Source: Caulobacter sp. BP25 (GTDB taxonomy: Bacteria > Pseudomonadota > Alphaproteobacteria > Caulobacterales > Caulobacteraceae). Taken from it: 64,000 nucleotides of DNA. The notes below the pieces were generated by a model. It did not search any database and was not told the DNA's origin. It saw only the letters and a list, made by a program, of their open reading frames with translations. A program made the position numbers and the translations under genes. This document shows, in pieces, positions 8,602-17,209 of the stretch. Position 1 is the stretch's first letter; every line of letters starts with the position of its first letter. The stretch is taken from contig NZ_PEGH01000020.1 in the NCBI RefSeq assembly GCF_002737755.1, positions 124,001 through 188,000 of the forward strand. Reading direction: 5' to 3'.

Positions 8602-9918
8602 TTACTTCCCCGTCACCGACAGCACCGCCAACGTCATGGCCTCGACGCCCGTGCGAATGGTGGGCTCCGGCGTCGGGGCGAAGAAGGGCGAGTGGTTGCT
8701 GGGCAGCGGCTTACCCTCGGCCTCAGCCTTCTGGACCATCGCCTTGTCAAAGCCGCCGATGCCGAAATAGAGCGACGGCACGCCGGCGATGACGAACTCC
8801 GAATAGTCCTCGGACGCCGAGCCCGGCTTGGTCTGGGCCACCGCGCGAGCGCCGAAGGCGGCCTTGAACACCGCCGCCGTCCGGTCGGTCAGCGCCTGGT
8901 CGTTGACCACCATCTTGCCGCCGGGGTTCAGCTTGACGTCGGCGGGCGGCGCGCCGGCCATGTCGACCACCGCCTTGGCCGTACGCTTGACCCCGTCGAG
9001 GATCTTCTCACGCACCGCGTCGTCCTGGGTGCGGACCGTGCCGCGCACCCGGGCGTTGTCGGGGATGATGTTGCCGGCGCTGCCGGCCTGGATCGAGCCG
9101 ACGGTGACGACGCCAAAGGCCGAGGGGTCCTTCTCGCGGCTGATCACGCTCTGCACGTCAACGGTGAAGCGCGCCGCCATCATCACCGGGTCGATCGTCG
9201 TCGAGGGCATCGAGCCGTGCCCGCCCCGGCCATTGAAGGTGATATCGAGGCCATCCGAGGTCGAGCTGATCACGCCGGCCTTGTAGTAGACCTCGCCCGC
9301 CACGCCGTTGCCCACGTGCAGAGCAAAGCCGTAGTCGGGCTTGCCGCCGATCTTGTCCCACAGGCCGTCGGCCAGCATCGCCTTTGCGCCGCCGATGACC
9401 TCCTCAGCCGGCTGGGCCACGAAGACCAGCGTGCCCTTCCACTTGGACTTCATGGCCACCAGCTGGCGCGCCGTGCCCAGCCAGGCCGCCATATGGATGT
9501 CGTGGCCGCAGGAATGGGCGACGAAGGTCTGGCCGTCGCGCCAGGTCGCGGTGGCCCGGCTGGCGTAGGGCAGGCCAGACTTCTCCTCCATGGGCAGGGC
9601 GTCCATCTCGGTGCGGATCAGGACCTTGGGCCCATCCCCGTTCTTGAGCACCGCGACGACGCCGGTCTTGCCCACGCCCTCGGTGACGGTGAAGCCCAGG
9701 GCCCGCATCTCGGTGGCCAGGATCTTGGCCGTCTGGACCTCCTGGAAGGCCAGTTCGGGATGGGCGTGGATCGTCTTATAGACCGCCTCCAGCGCCGGGT
9801 AGTCACGGTCCAGCTGAGCGTCGATGACCTTCAGCGTCGCCGGCGCGTTCATGGACGCGGCGTGGGCGCTGGTGGCGAGGACTAGGGCCAGTGCGGCGGC
9901 GGCGAAGAGGGGCTTCAT
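8602..9918 (-). CDS. M20-family amidohydrolase / metallopeptidase, exported
   Basis: A 438-aa protein of the M20 amidohydrolase group, with signal peptide MKPLFAAAALALVLATSAHA. Zinc-site segments are visible: EMDALP, AHSCGHDIHMA (His and Asp), PAEEVIGGA (catalytic and metal Glu), ALHVG, and the dimerisation-domain motif GRGGHGSMP. The C-terminus has SEDYSEF and SNHSPFF, typical of the hippurate hydrolase/amidohydrolase subfamily that cuts N-acyl amino acids or peptides. The substrate is not deducible. It lies between xylan genes on the same strand but has no evident role in sugar use. Confidence 0.9.
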   Translation of the reverse strand: MKPLFAAAALALVLATSAHAASMNAPATLKVIDAQLDRDYPALEAVYKTIHAHPELAFQEVQTAKILATEMRALGFTVTEGVGKTGVVAVLKNGDGPKVLIRTEMDALPMEEKSGLPYASRATATWRDGQTFVAHSCGHDIHMAAWLGTARQLVAMKSKWKGTLVFVAQPAEEVIGGAKAMLADGLWDKIGGKPDYGFALHVGNGVAGEVYYKAGVISSTSDGLDITFNGRGGHGSMPSTTIDPVMMAARFTVDVQSVISREKDPSAFGVVTVGSIQAGSAGNIIPDNARVRGTVRTQDDAVREKILDGVKRTAKAVVDMAGAPPADVKLNPGGKMVVNDQALTDRTAAVFKAAFGARAVAQTKPGSASEDYSEFVIAGVPSLYFGIGGFDKAMVQKAEAEGKPLPSNHSPFFAPTPEPTIRTGVEAMTLAVLSVTGK

Positions 9919-9988
9919 GGGGGCGGGGTCTCACGCTGACGGTCTCGCTTAAGATGACGCACGCCAGGCATCAATCCGCCACCCCAAT

Positions 9989-10102
9989 CGTCATCCCGCG
10001 CTTCATGCGCGGGACCCATTTGCCCGCCGCACGGGCGATGGAAGTCCATCAACTCACTTGCGAGCTGAACCATGGGTCCCGCACATGAAGCGCGGGATGA
10101 CG
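9989..10102. repeat. Paired inverted intergenic repeat, family B (GTCATCCCGCGC type)
   Basis: The left arm CGTCATCCCGCGCTTCATGC and the right arm GCATGAAGC-like GCGCGGGATGACG flank about 50 nt. The same family is at 26207-26321. It lies between GH67 and the M20 gene on one strand. Confidence 0.8.
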
Positions 10103-10118
10103 GCCTATTTCAGGCCCC

Positions 10119-12266
10119 CTACCCCCCATTCCCCGGAGCCCAGCGGAACTTGAGGCTCTGATACTCCTCCAGCGACTTCTCAGGCGGCTTTTCCCCCGCC
10201 GGCAGCGGGCGCTTGGAGAAGGTCTGGAACCAGGCGATCGAGGCGTCGCGCCACCATTGGGCCTCAAAGCGCTGAATCTTCAGGAAGTCGGCGACCTCGG
10301 CGTGGCGCTGGGGGTCGACGTAGGGGCTCAAGCCAGCCCAGGTGCGGTTCATACCGTCCACGTACGAGACGCCGCGCGAGTAGTGTTTCACCATGCCGTC
10401 CCACAGGGTGTCGCCGGACTTCAGGCGATAGTCCCAGGGCAGGTGGTGGAACCACAGCAGGTCCTTCTCGTCGACGCACTTGAGGTCGGCGAAGCAGGCC
10501 CCGACCGGCGGCGCGTACTGGCTGGTGGCGTTGCTGCCGGTGGGCGTGCGGTCGAAGCCGATCCCGTCCGGGCTGGCCTTGGCGTAGTAGACGCTGGTCC
10601 AGTCGGCGCGCGGACCGCCCGACACCCAAGGACCGGGGCCGTAGTGGTGGCCCTCGCCCATCTGGTGGTGCAGACCGAGCGGGGTCATGTAGTCCACCGC
10701 CGCCTCGCGCGAGCCCATCATCATGTCCACGGCGGGCTTCACGAAGCGCTCGTCGTTGGTGAAGGTCATCTTGGCCCAGTCGCGGGCGATGGCGCGGGTG
10801 TCGGCCTCCGGATCCCAGGCGAGGCGCCCGAAGACGTACCAGTTGGCCTGGTCGAACTGCGAGCCGCTCCAGTTGCGGTCGCTGCCGATGTTGGCGACGC
10901 CCGCCATCACCGTCAGCTTACGGCCGTCCAGCTGGCCGTCGACCACCTTGGCCACCGTCGAGCCCTTGCCCTTGACCATGGTGTCGGCCTTCAGGGTCTC
11001 TTCGTACATCGGGCCCAGATAGACGAGGTGGGTCGCGAAGCCGAGGTATTCCTTGGTGATCTGGAACTCCATGCCGATGTTGCTCTTGGGCATGGCCCCG
11101 AACAGCGGGTGGAAGGGCTCGCGCGGCTGGAAGTCGATCGCGCCGTTCTTGACCTGGATGACCACGTTGTCGGCGAACTGGCCGTCGAACGCCTTGAACT
11201 CGGTGTAGCCCTGCTTGGCGCGGTCGTCCGGCTGCTCGTGCGAATAGACGAAGGCGCGCCAGATCACGACGCCGCCGTGCGGGCCCACGGCCTCGGCCAG
11301 CATGTTGGCGCCGTCGACATGGGTGCGGCCATAGTCCTGCGGGCCGGGCTGGCCTTCGGAATTGGCCTTCACCAGGAAGCCGCCGAAGTCGGGGATGTCC
11401 TTGTAGATCTCGTCGGCCTTGGCCTTCCAGAAGGCGCGGACGGCCGGGTCCAGCGGGTCGGCGGTCTTCAGCCCCCCAATCTCGATCGGGGCCGAGAAGC
11501 GGGCCGACAGATAGACCTTGATGCCATAGGGGCGGAAGGTGTCGGCCAGGGCCGCAGCCTTGTCGATGAAGGGCGCGGTGAGACTATCGGCCTTGGCGTT
11601 GACGTTGTTCAGCACCGTCCCGTTGATGCCCAGCGAGGCGTTGGCGCGGGCGTAGTCGAGCATGCGGCCGTCGACGTGGCCCGGCAGCCGCCACCAGTCG
11701 AAGATCGACTGGCCCGAATAGCCACGCTCGACCGTGCGGTTCAGGTTGTCCCAGTGGTTCAGCATACGCAGGCGCACCTTGGGCGCGCTGGCGAGGTCGA
11801 GGCTGGCGACGGCCTGGCGGGTCTGGATCAGCGAGAGGTAGCGGAAGACGCCGTACAGCACGCCGATGTCGCGGTTGGCGGCGATGACCGTGGTGGCCTT
11901 GCCGTTCACCGCCAGGGTGCGGATCAGGTAGCCGTCCTCGCCCAGGCTTTTAAGCGGCAGGTTCAGCTTGGCGATCGCGGGATCGGACGCCGCGCCCAGC
12001 AGGATGACGCCGTCGCGGGTCCCGGCGGCGGCGGTCGCGGGCTTGCCAAGGTGGCCGGCCAAGCCGCGCTCAAGCTCGGCGTGGGCGGCTTTCATCGTGG
12101 GGGCGTCGCGGGTCGGCGCGATGGCGCTGGCGGCGGCGGCGTAAGGCGCACGCGCGGCGGCCTCGACCGGCTTGTAGCGCAGCCAAAGGTCATAGCCGTC
12201 TTCCGCCAGGGCGGCCGGGGCGGCGAGGAACAGCAGGGCGGCTGTGAACGCCATCAAACGCATCAT
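10119..12266 (-). CDS. GH67 alpha-glucuronidase
   Basis: A 715-aa enzyme that cleaves the alpha-1,2 bond releasing (4-O-methyl-)glucuronate from the non-reducing end of glucuronoxylo-oligosaccharides. It starts at ATG 12266 or the adjacent ATG 12263, with signal peptide MRLMAFTAALLFLAAPAALA. The N-terminal domain (DGVILLGAASDPAIAKL) is followed by the barrel with HWDNLNRTVERGYSG, DFGGFLVKANSEGQPGPQDY and VHVDGAN-type segments. The C-terminal helical domain has WFHHLPWDYRLKSGDTLWDG, diagnostic for GH67. Length fits the family. Released glucuronate connects to the manD gene just upstream on the other strand. A repeat pair lies in its leader. Confidence 0.95.
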   Translation of the reverse strand: MMRLMAFTAALLFLAAPAALAEDGYDLWLRYKPVEAAARAPYAAAASAIAPTRDAPTMKAAHAELERGLAGHLGKPATAAAGTRDGVILLGAASDPAIAKLNLPLKSLGEDGYLIRTLAVNGKATTVIAANRDIGVLYGVFRYLSLIQTRQAVASLDLASAPKVRLRMLNHWDNLNRTVERGYSGQSIFDWWRLPGHVDGRMLDYARANASLGINGTVLNNVNAKADSLTAPFIDKAAALADTFRPYGIKVYLSARFSAPIEIGGLKTADPLDPAVRAFWKAKADEIYKDIPDFGGFLVKANSEGQPGPQDYGRTHVDGANMLAEAVGPHGGVVIWRAFVYSHEQPDDRAKQGYTEFKAFDGQFADNVVIQVKNGAIDFQPREPFHPLFGAMPKSNIGMEFQITKEYLGFATHLVYLGPMYEETLKADTMVKGKGSTVAKVVDGQLDGRKLTVMAGVANIGSDRNWSGSQFDQANWYVFGRLAWDPEADTRAIARDWAKMTFTNDERFVKPAVDMMMGSREAAVDYMTPLGLHHQMGEGHHYGPGPWVSGGPRADWTSVYYAKASPDGIGFDRTPTGSNATSQYAPPVGACFADLKCVDEKDLLWFHHLPWDYRLKSGDTLWDGMVKHYSRGVSYVDGMNRTWAGLSPYVDPQRHAEVADFLKIQRFEAQWWRDASIAWFQTFSKRPLPAGEKPPEKSLEEYQSLKFRWAPGNGG

Positions 12267-12290
12267 GTTTCCTACCCTAATTCCCGATTT

Positions 12291-12384
12291 CCCCGGCGAA
12301 TGCCGGGGCCCAGATCGCAAAGCCCGGCCGAGCAAGTCCGGCACAAGCACAGCCCTATGATCTGGGTTCCGGCATTCGCCGGGA
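12291..12384. repeat. Paired inverted intergenic repeat, family E
   Basis: CCCCGGCGAATGCCGGGGCC at 12291-12310, continuing to AGATC at 12316, is mirrored by GATCTGGGTTCCGGCATTCG, beginning at 12359 and ending at 12384. Both arms are 26 nt with two mismatches. It lies in the divergent GH67/manD spacer, outside the promoter-operator of manD. The 12385-12480 stretch holds nothing else I can name. Confidence 0.75.
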
Positions 12385-12480
12385 AGATCGGCTTTTTTGA
12401 ACTTCCGAGCTCGGATCAACGCACCCGAAAGCGCGCCGCCAGAGTTCGAGCCCGCCAGTCTTAGAGGTCAGACCACCGGG

Positions 12481-12507
12481 TTGACAACCTTTATGGTACC
12501 GGTACAT
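12481..12507 (+). promoter_or_regulatory. manD promoter with GntR-type operator
   Basis: TTGACA at 12481-12486 is followed by ATGGTACCGGTACAT at 12493-12507, whose core GTACCGGTAC (12496-12505) is a perfect palindrome. The operator lies where RNA polymerase would bind, which fits repression. The same core, extended to 14 bp, lies upstream of the TonB receptor at 20511-20524. The FadR-type GntR regulator encoded just downstream of manD is the obvious candidate ligand-responsive repressor (inference). Confidence 0.65.
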
Positions 12508-12612
12508 CGGTAAGCTAGGGAGGAAGTTTTGGATAGCTGGCGCGACCTACGCGCGGCGTCCCGCGCTTTCGGCCCCACCCTTTCACGCCCAAGCGGCCAG
12601 CCGAAGCATCCC

Positions 12613-13824
12613 ATGCCCAAGATCATCGCCGCCAAGACCATCGTCACATGTCCCGGGCGCAACTTCGTCACGCTGAAGATCATGACCAGCGACGGCGTCT
12701 ACGGCATCGGCGACGCGACGCTGAACGGCCGAGAACTGGCGGTCGAGGCCTATCTCTCCCAGCACGTCATCCCCTGCCTGATCGGTCGCGACGCCCACCA
12801 GATCGAGGACATCTGGCAGTACCTTTATCGCGGCGCCTACTGGCGGCGGGGGCCGGTGACCATGGCCGCCATCGCGGCCGTCGACATGGCGCTGTGGGAC
12901 ATCAAGGGCAAGATCGCCGGCCTGCCGGTCTATCAGCTGTTGGGCGGCGCCTGCCGCTCGGGCGTCATGGTCTACGGCCACGCCAATGGCGAGACGGTTC
13001 AAGAGACCCTCGACAACGCCGCCCACTACGCCGAGCAGGGCTACAAGGCCATCCGCCTGCAGACCGGCGTGCCGGGCATGAGCGGGACCTACGGCGTCTC
13101 CAAGGACAAGATGTTCTACGAGCCGGCCGACAGCGACCTGCCCAAGGAGACGATCTGGTCGACCGAGCGCTACCTGCGCAGCACCCCCGCCCTCTTCGAG
13201 GCGGCGCGCGTTCGGCTGGGCGATGACCTGCACCTGCTGCATGACGTCCACCACCGCCTGACGCCGATCGAGGCCGGCCGGCTGGGCAAGGACCTTGAGC
13301 CCTACCGCCTGTTCTGGATGGAGGACGCCACCCCGGCCGAGAACCAGGCGAGCTTCCGGATCATCCGCCAGCACACCACGACGCCGCTGGCGATCGGCGA
13401 GATCTTCAACTCGATCTGGGACTGCAAGCAGCTGATCGAGGAGCAGCTGATCGACTACATCCGCGCTACGGCGGTGCACGCCGGCGGGATCACGCACCTG
13501 AAGAAGCTGGCCGCCTTCGCCGACCTGCACCACGTGCGCACCGGCTGCCACGGCGCCACGGACCTTTCGCCCGTCTGCATGGGCGCGGCCCTGCACTTCG
13601 ATCTGTCAATCCCGAACTTTGGTGTCCAGGAGTACATGCGCCACACGCCGGAAACGGATGCGGTCTTCCCGCACGCCTACACCTTCGCGGACGGCATGCT
13701 GCACCCGGGCGAGGCGCCGGGCCTGGGCGTCGACATCGACGAGGCGCTGGCGTCCAAGTACCCCTACAAGCGCGCCTACCTGCCGATCGCGCGCCGCCTG
13801 GACGGCTCGATGCACGACTGGTGA
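12613..13824 (+). CDS. manD: D-mannonate dehydratase, enolase superfamily
   Basis: A 403-aa enolase-superfamily dehydratase converting D-mannonate to 2-keto-3-deoxy-D-gluconate, a step of glucuronate breakdown. The start is ATG 12613, giving [20 protein letters not shown] and the usual family length; the in-frame TTG at 12529 would add an unrelated 28 residues. Seen motifs are [24 protein letters not shown] (metal Asp), WMEDATPAE (metal Glu), AIGEIFNS (metal Glu) and [12 protein letters not shown] (active-site His). The sequence closely resembles the characterised Novosphingobium and Caulobacter ManD group. Working with GH67, it channels glucuronoxylan side chains to KDG. Likely in one transcript with the GntR gene 113 nt downstream. 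Confidence 0.95.
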   Translation: MPKIIAAKTIVTCPGRNFVTLKIMTSDGVYGIGDATLNGRELAVEAYLSQHVIPCLIGRDAHQIEDIWQYLYRGAYWRRGPVTMAAIAAVDMALWDIKGKIAGLPVYQLLGGACRSGVMVYGHANGETVQETLDNAAHYAEQGYKAIRLQTGVPGMSGTYGVSKDKMFYEPADSDLPKETIWSTERYLRSTPALFEAARVRLGDDLHLLHDVHHRLTPIEAGRLGKDLEPYRLFWMEDATPAENQASFRIIRQHTTTPLAIGEIFNSIWDCKQLIEEQLIDYIRATAVHAGGITHLKKLAAFADLHHVRTGCHGATDLSPVCMGAALHFDLSIPNFGVQEYMRHTPETDAVFPHAYTFADGMLHPGEAPGLGVDIDEALASKYPYKRAYLPIARRLDGSMHDW

Positions 13825-13936
13825 GGCGCGGCGCAGCGCCTTCCAAGACGAAAAATCAGGCCCAGCGGCGCCAGGGTTCCGTGGTAAAGGTCGCGGACCT
13901 AGACAAAGCCAGCGTCCTCGGGCCCCTTCGCCGACC

Positions 13937-14686
13937 ATGTCAGACAACGTCAAGCTCTACCGCAAGATCGCCGACAGCGTGGCCGAGGCCATCGAGGCCG
14001 GCCAGTACAAGATCGGCGACCGCCTGCCGACCGAGCGCGAGCTGGCCGAGCAGTTCGGGGTATCCCGCCCTACCCTGCGCGAGGCGATGATCGCGCTGGA
14101 GATGCTGGGCATGATCGAGGCCCGGCACGGCCTGGGCATCTATGTCACCGGCAATGTCCGCCCCATGGCGCCATCGGCCGAGATCGACTTCGAGATCGGC
14201 GCCTTCGAGCTGATCGAGGCCCGTCGCCTGTTCGAGGGCGAGGCTGCGGCCCTGGCCGCCACCTCGATCACCGACGAGCAGATCGCCGAGCTGGACACCC
14301 TCTTGCGGCGGATGCACGAGGAAGAAGAAATTCGGGGCGAGGACGCCGATCGCGAGTTCCATCTGACCATCGCCCGAGCCACCGGCAACGGCGCGATCAT
14401 CGCCACGATCGAGAACCTCTGGGACTGGCGCAACCGCTCACCCCTGGCCCGCAACATCCTGACCCGCGCCCGCGGCATGGGCCTAGAGCCCCGCATCGTC
14501 GAGCACCGCCGCGTGGTCGAGGCCCTGAAGGCCCGCGACCCCGCCGCCGCCCGCCAGGCCATGCGCGACCACCTGGAGCGCGTCATCGACCACCTGCTCC
14601 ACGCGACCGAGACCGAAGCCGTCCAGAAGGCGCAGCAAGAGACCAAGGCGCGGCGGAGCGCGATCGCGAAAAGGGTGGCGATTTGA
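13937..14686 (+). CDS. GntR-family transcriptional regulator, FadR/FCD type (UxuR-like)
   Basis: A 249-aa repressor. The N-terminal winged helix-turn-helix covers residues about 5-70 (GDRLPTERELAEQFGVSRPTLREAMIAL is the canonical GntR signature). It is followed by an all-helical FCD ligand domain with REFHLTIARATGN and EHRRVVEALKARD, where metal-binding Asp/His residues of FCD sit. FCD regulators of this type typically sense uronates such as fructuronate or mannonate. It is placed directly after manD, so I infer that it binds the GGTACCGGTACC palindromes at 12493-12507 and 20511-20524. ATG 13937 gives a complete HTH. It is followed by a repeat region. Confidence 0.9.
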   Translation: MSDNVKLYRKIADSVAEAIEAGQYKIGDRLPTERELAEQFGVSRPTLREAMIALEMLGMIEARHGLGIYVTGNVRPMAPSAEIDFEIGAFELIEARRLFEGEAAALAATSITDEQIAELDTLLRRMHEEEEIRGEDADREFHLTIARATGNGAIIATIENLWDWRNRSPLARNILTRARGMGLEPRIVEHRRVVEALKARDPAAARQAMRDHLERVIDHLLHATETEAVQKAQQETKARRSAIAKRVAI

Positions 14687-14694
14687 TCTTTCAA

Positions 14695-14812
14695 TCCTCC
14701 CCCTAGCGGGGGAGGTGGCGCGAAGCGCCGGAGGGGGAAGTTCCGCTGAGCTTGCCCCTTCCCCCTCCGTCGTCTCTTCGAGCCGACACCTCCCCCTCTT
14801 GGGGGAGGATCT
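14695..14812. repeat. Paired inverted intergenic repeat, family C
   Basis: CCTCCCCCTAGCGGGGGAGG and, inverted, CACCTCCCCCTCTTGGGGGA flank GGAGGGGGAAG and CTTCCCCCTCC segments. It sits between the GntR gene and the acyltransferase gene. Confidence 0.75.
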
Positions 14813-14833
14813 AGAACATGCCACAGCTTCCCC

Positions 14834-15916
14834 ATGCGCCTGCCCCCGCTCAAACCTGATTCCGACCAGATGCTGCACCTCGACGCCCTGCGGATCGTCG
14901 GGGCCGTCATGATCGTGGTGTTCCACTTCAACCGGTTCATCAATCTGGACGGCCACTGGCAGTGGGCGGACGATACGATCAAGAGCTTCAGCCTGATCGT
15001 GGACCTGTTCTTTCTGATCTCCGGCTATGTGATGGCGGCGATCTATACCGGGCGGCTGACCACCGTCGCCAAGTACCGGGACTTCCTGCAAAAGCGCGTG
15101 GCGCGGCTGGGGCCGCTGCATTGGGCGACCATGCTGGTGTTCATCGCCGTGGCCGCCGCCGGCGCGGCCGGCTGGATCCAGGACCGCGATCCGCGCCGCT
15201 ACGACGTGGCCTGCATCGTCCCCAACATCGTCTTCGTCCATGCCTGGGGCGTCTGCCATTCCCAGACCTGGAACTTCGTCAGCTGGGCCATCAGCGCCGA
15301 GATGGGGATGTACATCGCCCTGCCGCTGCTGTTCCTGCTGACCGCGCGCGGGCCGTGGGTCACCCTGGCCGTGGCCCTGCTGTCGATCGTGGTGATGCTA
15401 CAGACCCCGCACGGCGACCGGCCCTTCCACCAGTGGACTTGGGACTATGGCGTGCTGCGAGCGGTTCCCGGCTTCCTGATCGGCATGGCCGCCTTCCAGC
15501 TGCGTGACCGCTTGGCGAAGATCCCGCGTCCGAACCTTCTGATGTGGCTGCTGCTGGGCGCCTATCTGGTCGCCTCGTGGGCGGGGACGCCGCGCACGGC
15601 CTTGCTGTTCGTCGTCTACGGCATCGGCCTTCTGGGCGTGGCGGCCGACGCCAAGGGCGTTCAGGGCGGCGTCAGCCAGCGGCTGGCGCCTTGGGCCCAG
15701 CTGTCGTTCAGCCTGTACCTGTTGCACCCCATCGCCCTGAAGATGGGCCTGGCCTGGGTGGGTCTTGGAATGTGGAACCTGAACGGCGACCTGATGCGCC
15801 TGTGGGTCCTGTTCTGGGTCGTGGCCCTGTTCCCGATCGCCTATCTGTCACTGGTGGCGTTCGAGCGGCCGGCGCGGGACTGGATGGCGAGGTTGGGGAA
15901 GAAGCGGGCGAGCTGA
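14834..15916 (+). CDS. Acyltransferase family 3 integral membrane protein
   Basis: A 360-aa polytopic protein of the acyltransferase-3 family (OafA/ExoZ type), which O-acylates cell-surface or exported sugars. It starts with LDALRIVGAVMIVVFHF, the conserved first helix with the catalytic-region His, and contains DLFFLISGYVM, RLGPLHW (the RxxR-type loop) and NFVSWAISAEMGMY, all family hallmarks. About ten membrane segments are evident. ATG 14834 is used; a second ATG 12 codons later is possible. The substrate is unknown; it could decorate polysaccharide or act on xylan-related sugars, but linkage is weak. Confidence 0.9.
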   Translation: MRLPPLKPDSDQMLHLDALRIVGAVMIVVFHFNRFINLDGHWQWADDTIKSFSLIVDLFFLISGYVMAAIYTGRLTTVAKYRDFLQKRVARLGPLHWATMLVFIAVAAAGAAGWIQDRDPRRYDVACIVPNIVFVHAWGVCHSQTWNFVSWAISAEMGMYIALPLLFLLTARGPWVTLAVALLSIVVMLQTPHGDRPFHQWTWDYGVLRAVPGFLIGMAAFQLRDRLAKIPRPNLLMWLLLGAYLVASWAGTPRTALLFVVYGIGLLGVAADAKGVQGGVSQRLAPWAQLSFSLYLLHPIALKMGLAWVGLGMWNLNGDLMRLWVLFWVVALFPIAYLSLVAFERPARDWMARLGKKRAS

Positions 15917-16072
15917 GCGCCCCCTCCGTCACGATGCTTCGCATCGCGCCACCTCCCCCGTTTGGCTTCGCCGCCCTAACGGGTCACGGGTGAGGAGGAA
16001 GCTGCTTCCCTCCTGCCCCGCTTGCGGGGGAGGTGGATCGGCGCGGATACGCGACGAGACGGAGGGGGCGCT
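15917..16072. repeat. Paired inverted intergenic repeat, family C
   Basis: GCGCCCCCTCCGTCACGATG at the left is mirrored by GAGACGGAGGGGGCGCT at the right, with inner CACCTCCCCC/GGGGGAGGTGG units. It fills the space between the convergent acyltransferase and HAD genes and ends at the HAD stop codon. Confidence 0.8.
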
Positions 16073-16774
16073 TTAGCGCGAAATCCCATCCACCCAAGCC
16101 GGCAGCTCGCTGATGCTGCCCAGCTCCACATACCGCTCATGCCCCACGGGCGCGTCCGCCGCCTCGTGCGACCAGACCAGCGGGTACGGGATCAAGGCGC
16201 CCCAGCAACCGGCCTCAAGCGCGGGCAGGATGTCGGACTTCATCGAGTTGCCGGCCATCACGGCTTGCTCAGCGCCGGTGCCGTAGCGGTCGAACACCCG
16301 GCGGTAGGTGCTGGCGTCCTTCTCGGACACGATCTCGACGGCAACGAAGTAGTCACCCAGGCCCGAGGAAGCCAACTTCTGCTCCTGATGCAGCAGGTCG
16401 CCCTTGGTGATCAGAATCAGGCGGTAGCGGTCCGACAACGCGGACAAGGCGTTCTCGACGCCCGGCAGGGGCTCGATCGGCTCGGTCAGCATCTCGCGGC
16501 CGACGGCCAGGATTTCTCGGATCACACGGGTGTCGACCTTGCCGTCGGTGACCTCCAGCGCGGTCTCGATCATCGACAGGGTGAAGCCCTTGGCCCCATA
16601 GCCGTAGACTCGCAGATTGCGCTTCTCGACGGCCGTCAGCTGGGCCTCGATCTTCTCGGGGTCGCCGTGCTCGGACAGCAGGTCCAGAAAGCGCTGGTGC
16701 GAAAGGCGAAACAGGCTCTCGCAGTGCCAGAGGGTGTCGTCGGCGTCGACGCCGACGGTCGTGATGCTTTTCAT
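16073..16774 (-). CDS. HAD-superfamily hydrolase
   Basis: A 233-aa HAD phosphatase. Motif I is GVDADDTLWHC (nucleophile Asp in DxDDT), motif II is LILITKGD (Thr), and motif III/IV is MAGNSMKSDILPALEAG (Asp-binding region). The cap is the helical C1 type. ATG 16774 is preferred over the ATG six codons upstream because the beta strand of motif I then starts normally. Substrate unknown; relatives are often annotated as haloacid dehalogenase-like or phosphoglycolate phosphatase-like. It stands alone, with the repeat region downstream. Confidence 0.88.
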   Translation of the reverse strand: MKSITTVGVDADDTLWHCESLFRLSHQRFLDLLSEHGDPEKIEAQLTAVEKRNLRVYGYGAKGFTLSMIETALEVTDGKVDTRVIREILAVGREMLTEPIEPLPGVENALSALSDRYRLILITKGDLLHQEQKLASSGLGDYFVAVEIVSEKDASTYRRVFDRYGTGAEQAVMAGNSMKSDILPALEAGCWGALIPYPLVWSHEAADAPVGHERYVELGSISELPAWVDGISR

Positions 16775-16829
16775 GAATCTAGGACTTAGCATCGCCCAAG
16801 CGAGACGACACGCCCCAAGGATCGCAACT

Positions 16830-16964
16830 TCAGAAGGTCAGGACCGCGAACACCACCAGGCTGACCGGCACCGCAGCGGACAGCACCATGCCCACCAGCG
16901 CTTCGGCGACTCCAAAGATCAGGCGAGAGGCCGAGAACAGTTCAGGCGGAGGGGTCGGGATCAT
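16830..16964 (-). CDS. Possible small membrane protein (44 aa)
   Basis: A short reading frame starting ATG 16964 with AGGAG 11 nt upstream and ending TGA at 16830. It begins MIPTPPPELFSASRLIFG and continues into one long hydrophobic stretch, VAEALVGMVLSAAVPVSLVV, ending VLTF. One transmembrane helix with a proline-rich cytosolic start looks protein-like, and codon third positions are GC-rich. No family recognised. It lies between the HAD gene and the terminator of the second TonB receptor. Confidence 0.45.
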   Translation of the reverse strand: MIPTPPPELFSASRLIFGVAEALVGMVLSAAVPVSLVVFAVLTF

Positions 16965-17070
16965 GCGGGGAAGTGCTCCTGTCAGCAGACCTTGCCCCGA
17001 TCCTCGTTAACGTCTCGGAACCACGCGGCCTAAATTGTCTGCGACAGTTTGTCCGGCGCGGCGCCCGCAC

Positions 17071-17098
17071 AAAAGAATAGCCCGGCGCGAGGCCGGGC
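17071..17098 (-). terminator. Rho-independent terminator of the second TonB receptor
   Basis: Stem GCCCGGC (17080-17086) and GCCGGGC (17092-17098) with a 5-nt loop. On the minus strand it is followed by TATTCTTTT. It lies about 110 nt beyond the receptor stop. Confidence 0.8.
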
Positions 17099-17209
17099 CA
17101 GAGGGTCGGGGGAGGTTGCGCGGCCCGGCTCCAAGGAAGCAGCCAGGCCTCAAGGTCGAGCTTAGAAGCTCATCTGCGAGTTCAGAACGTACTGACGGAA
17201 CCAAGGCCT

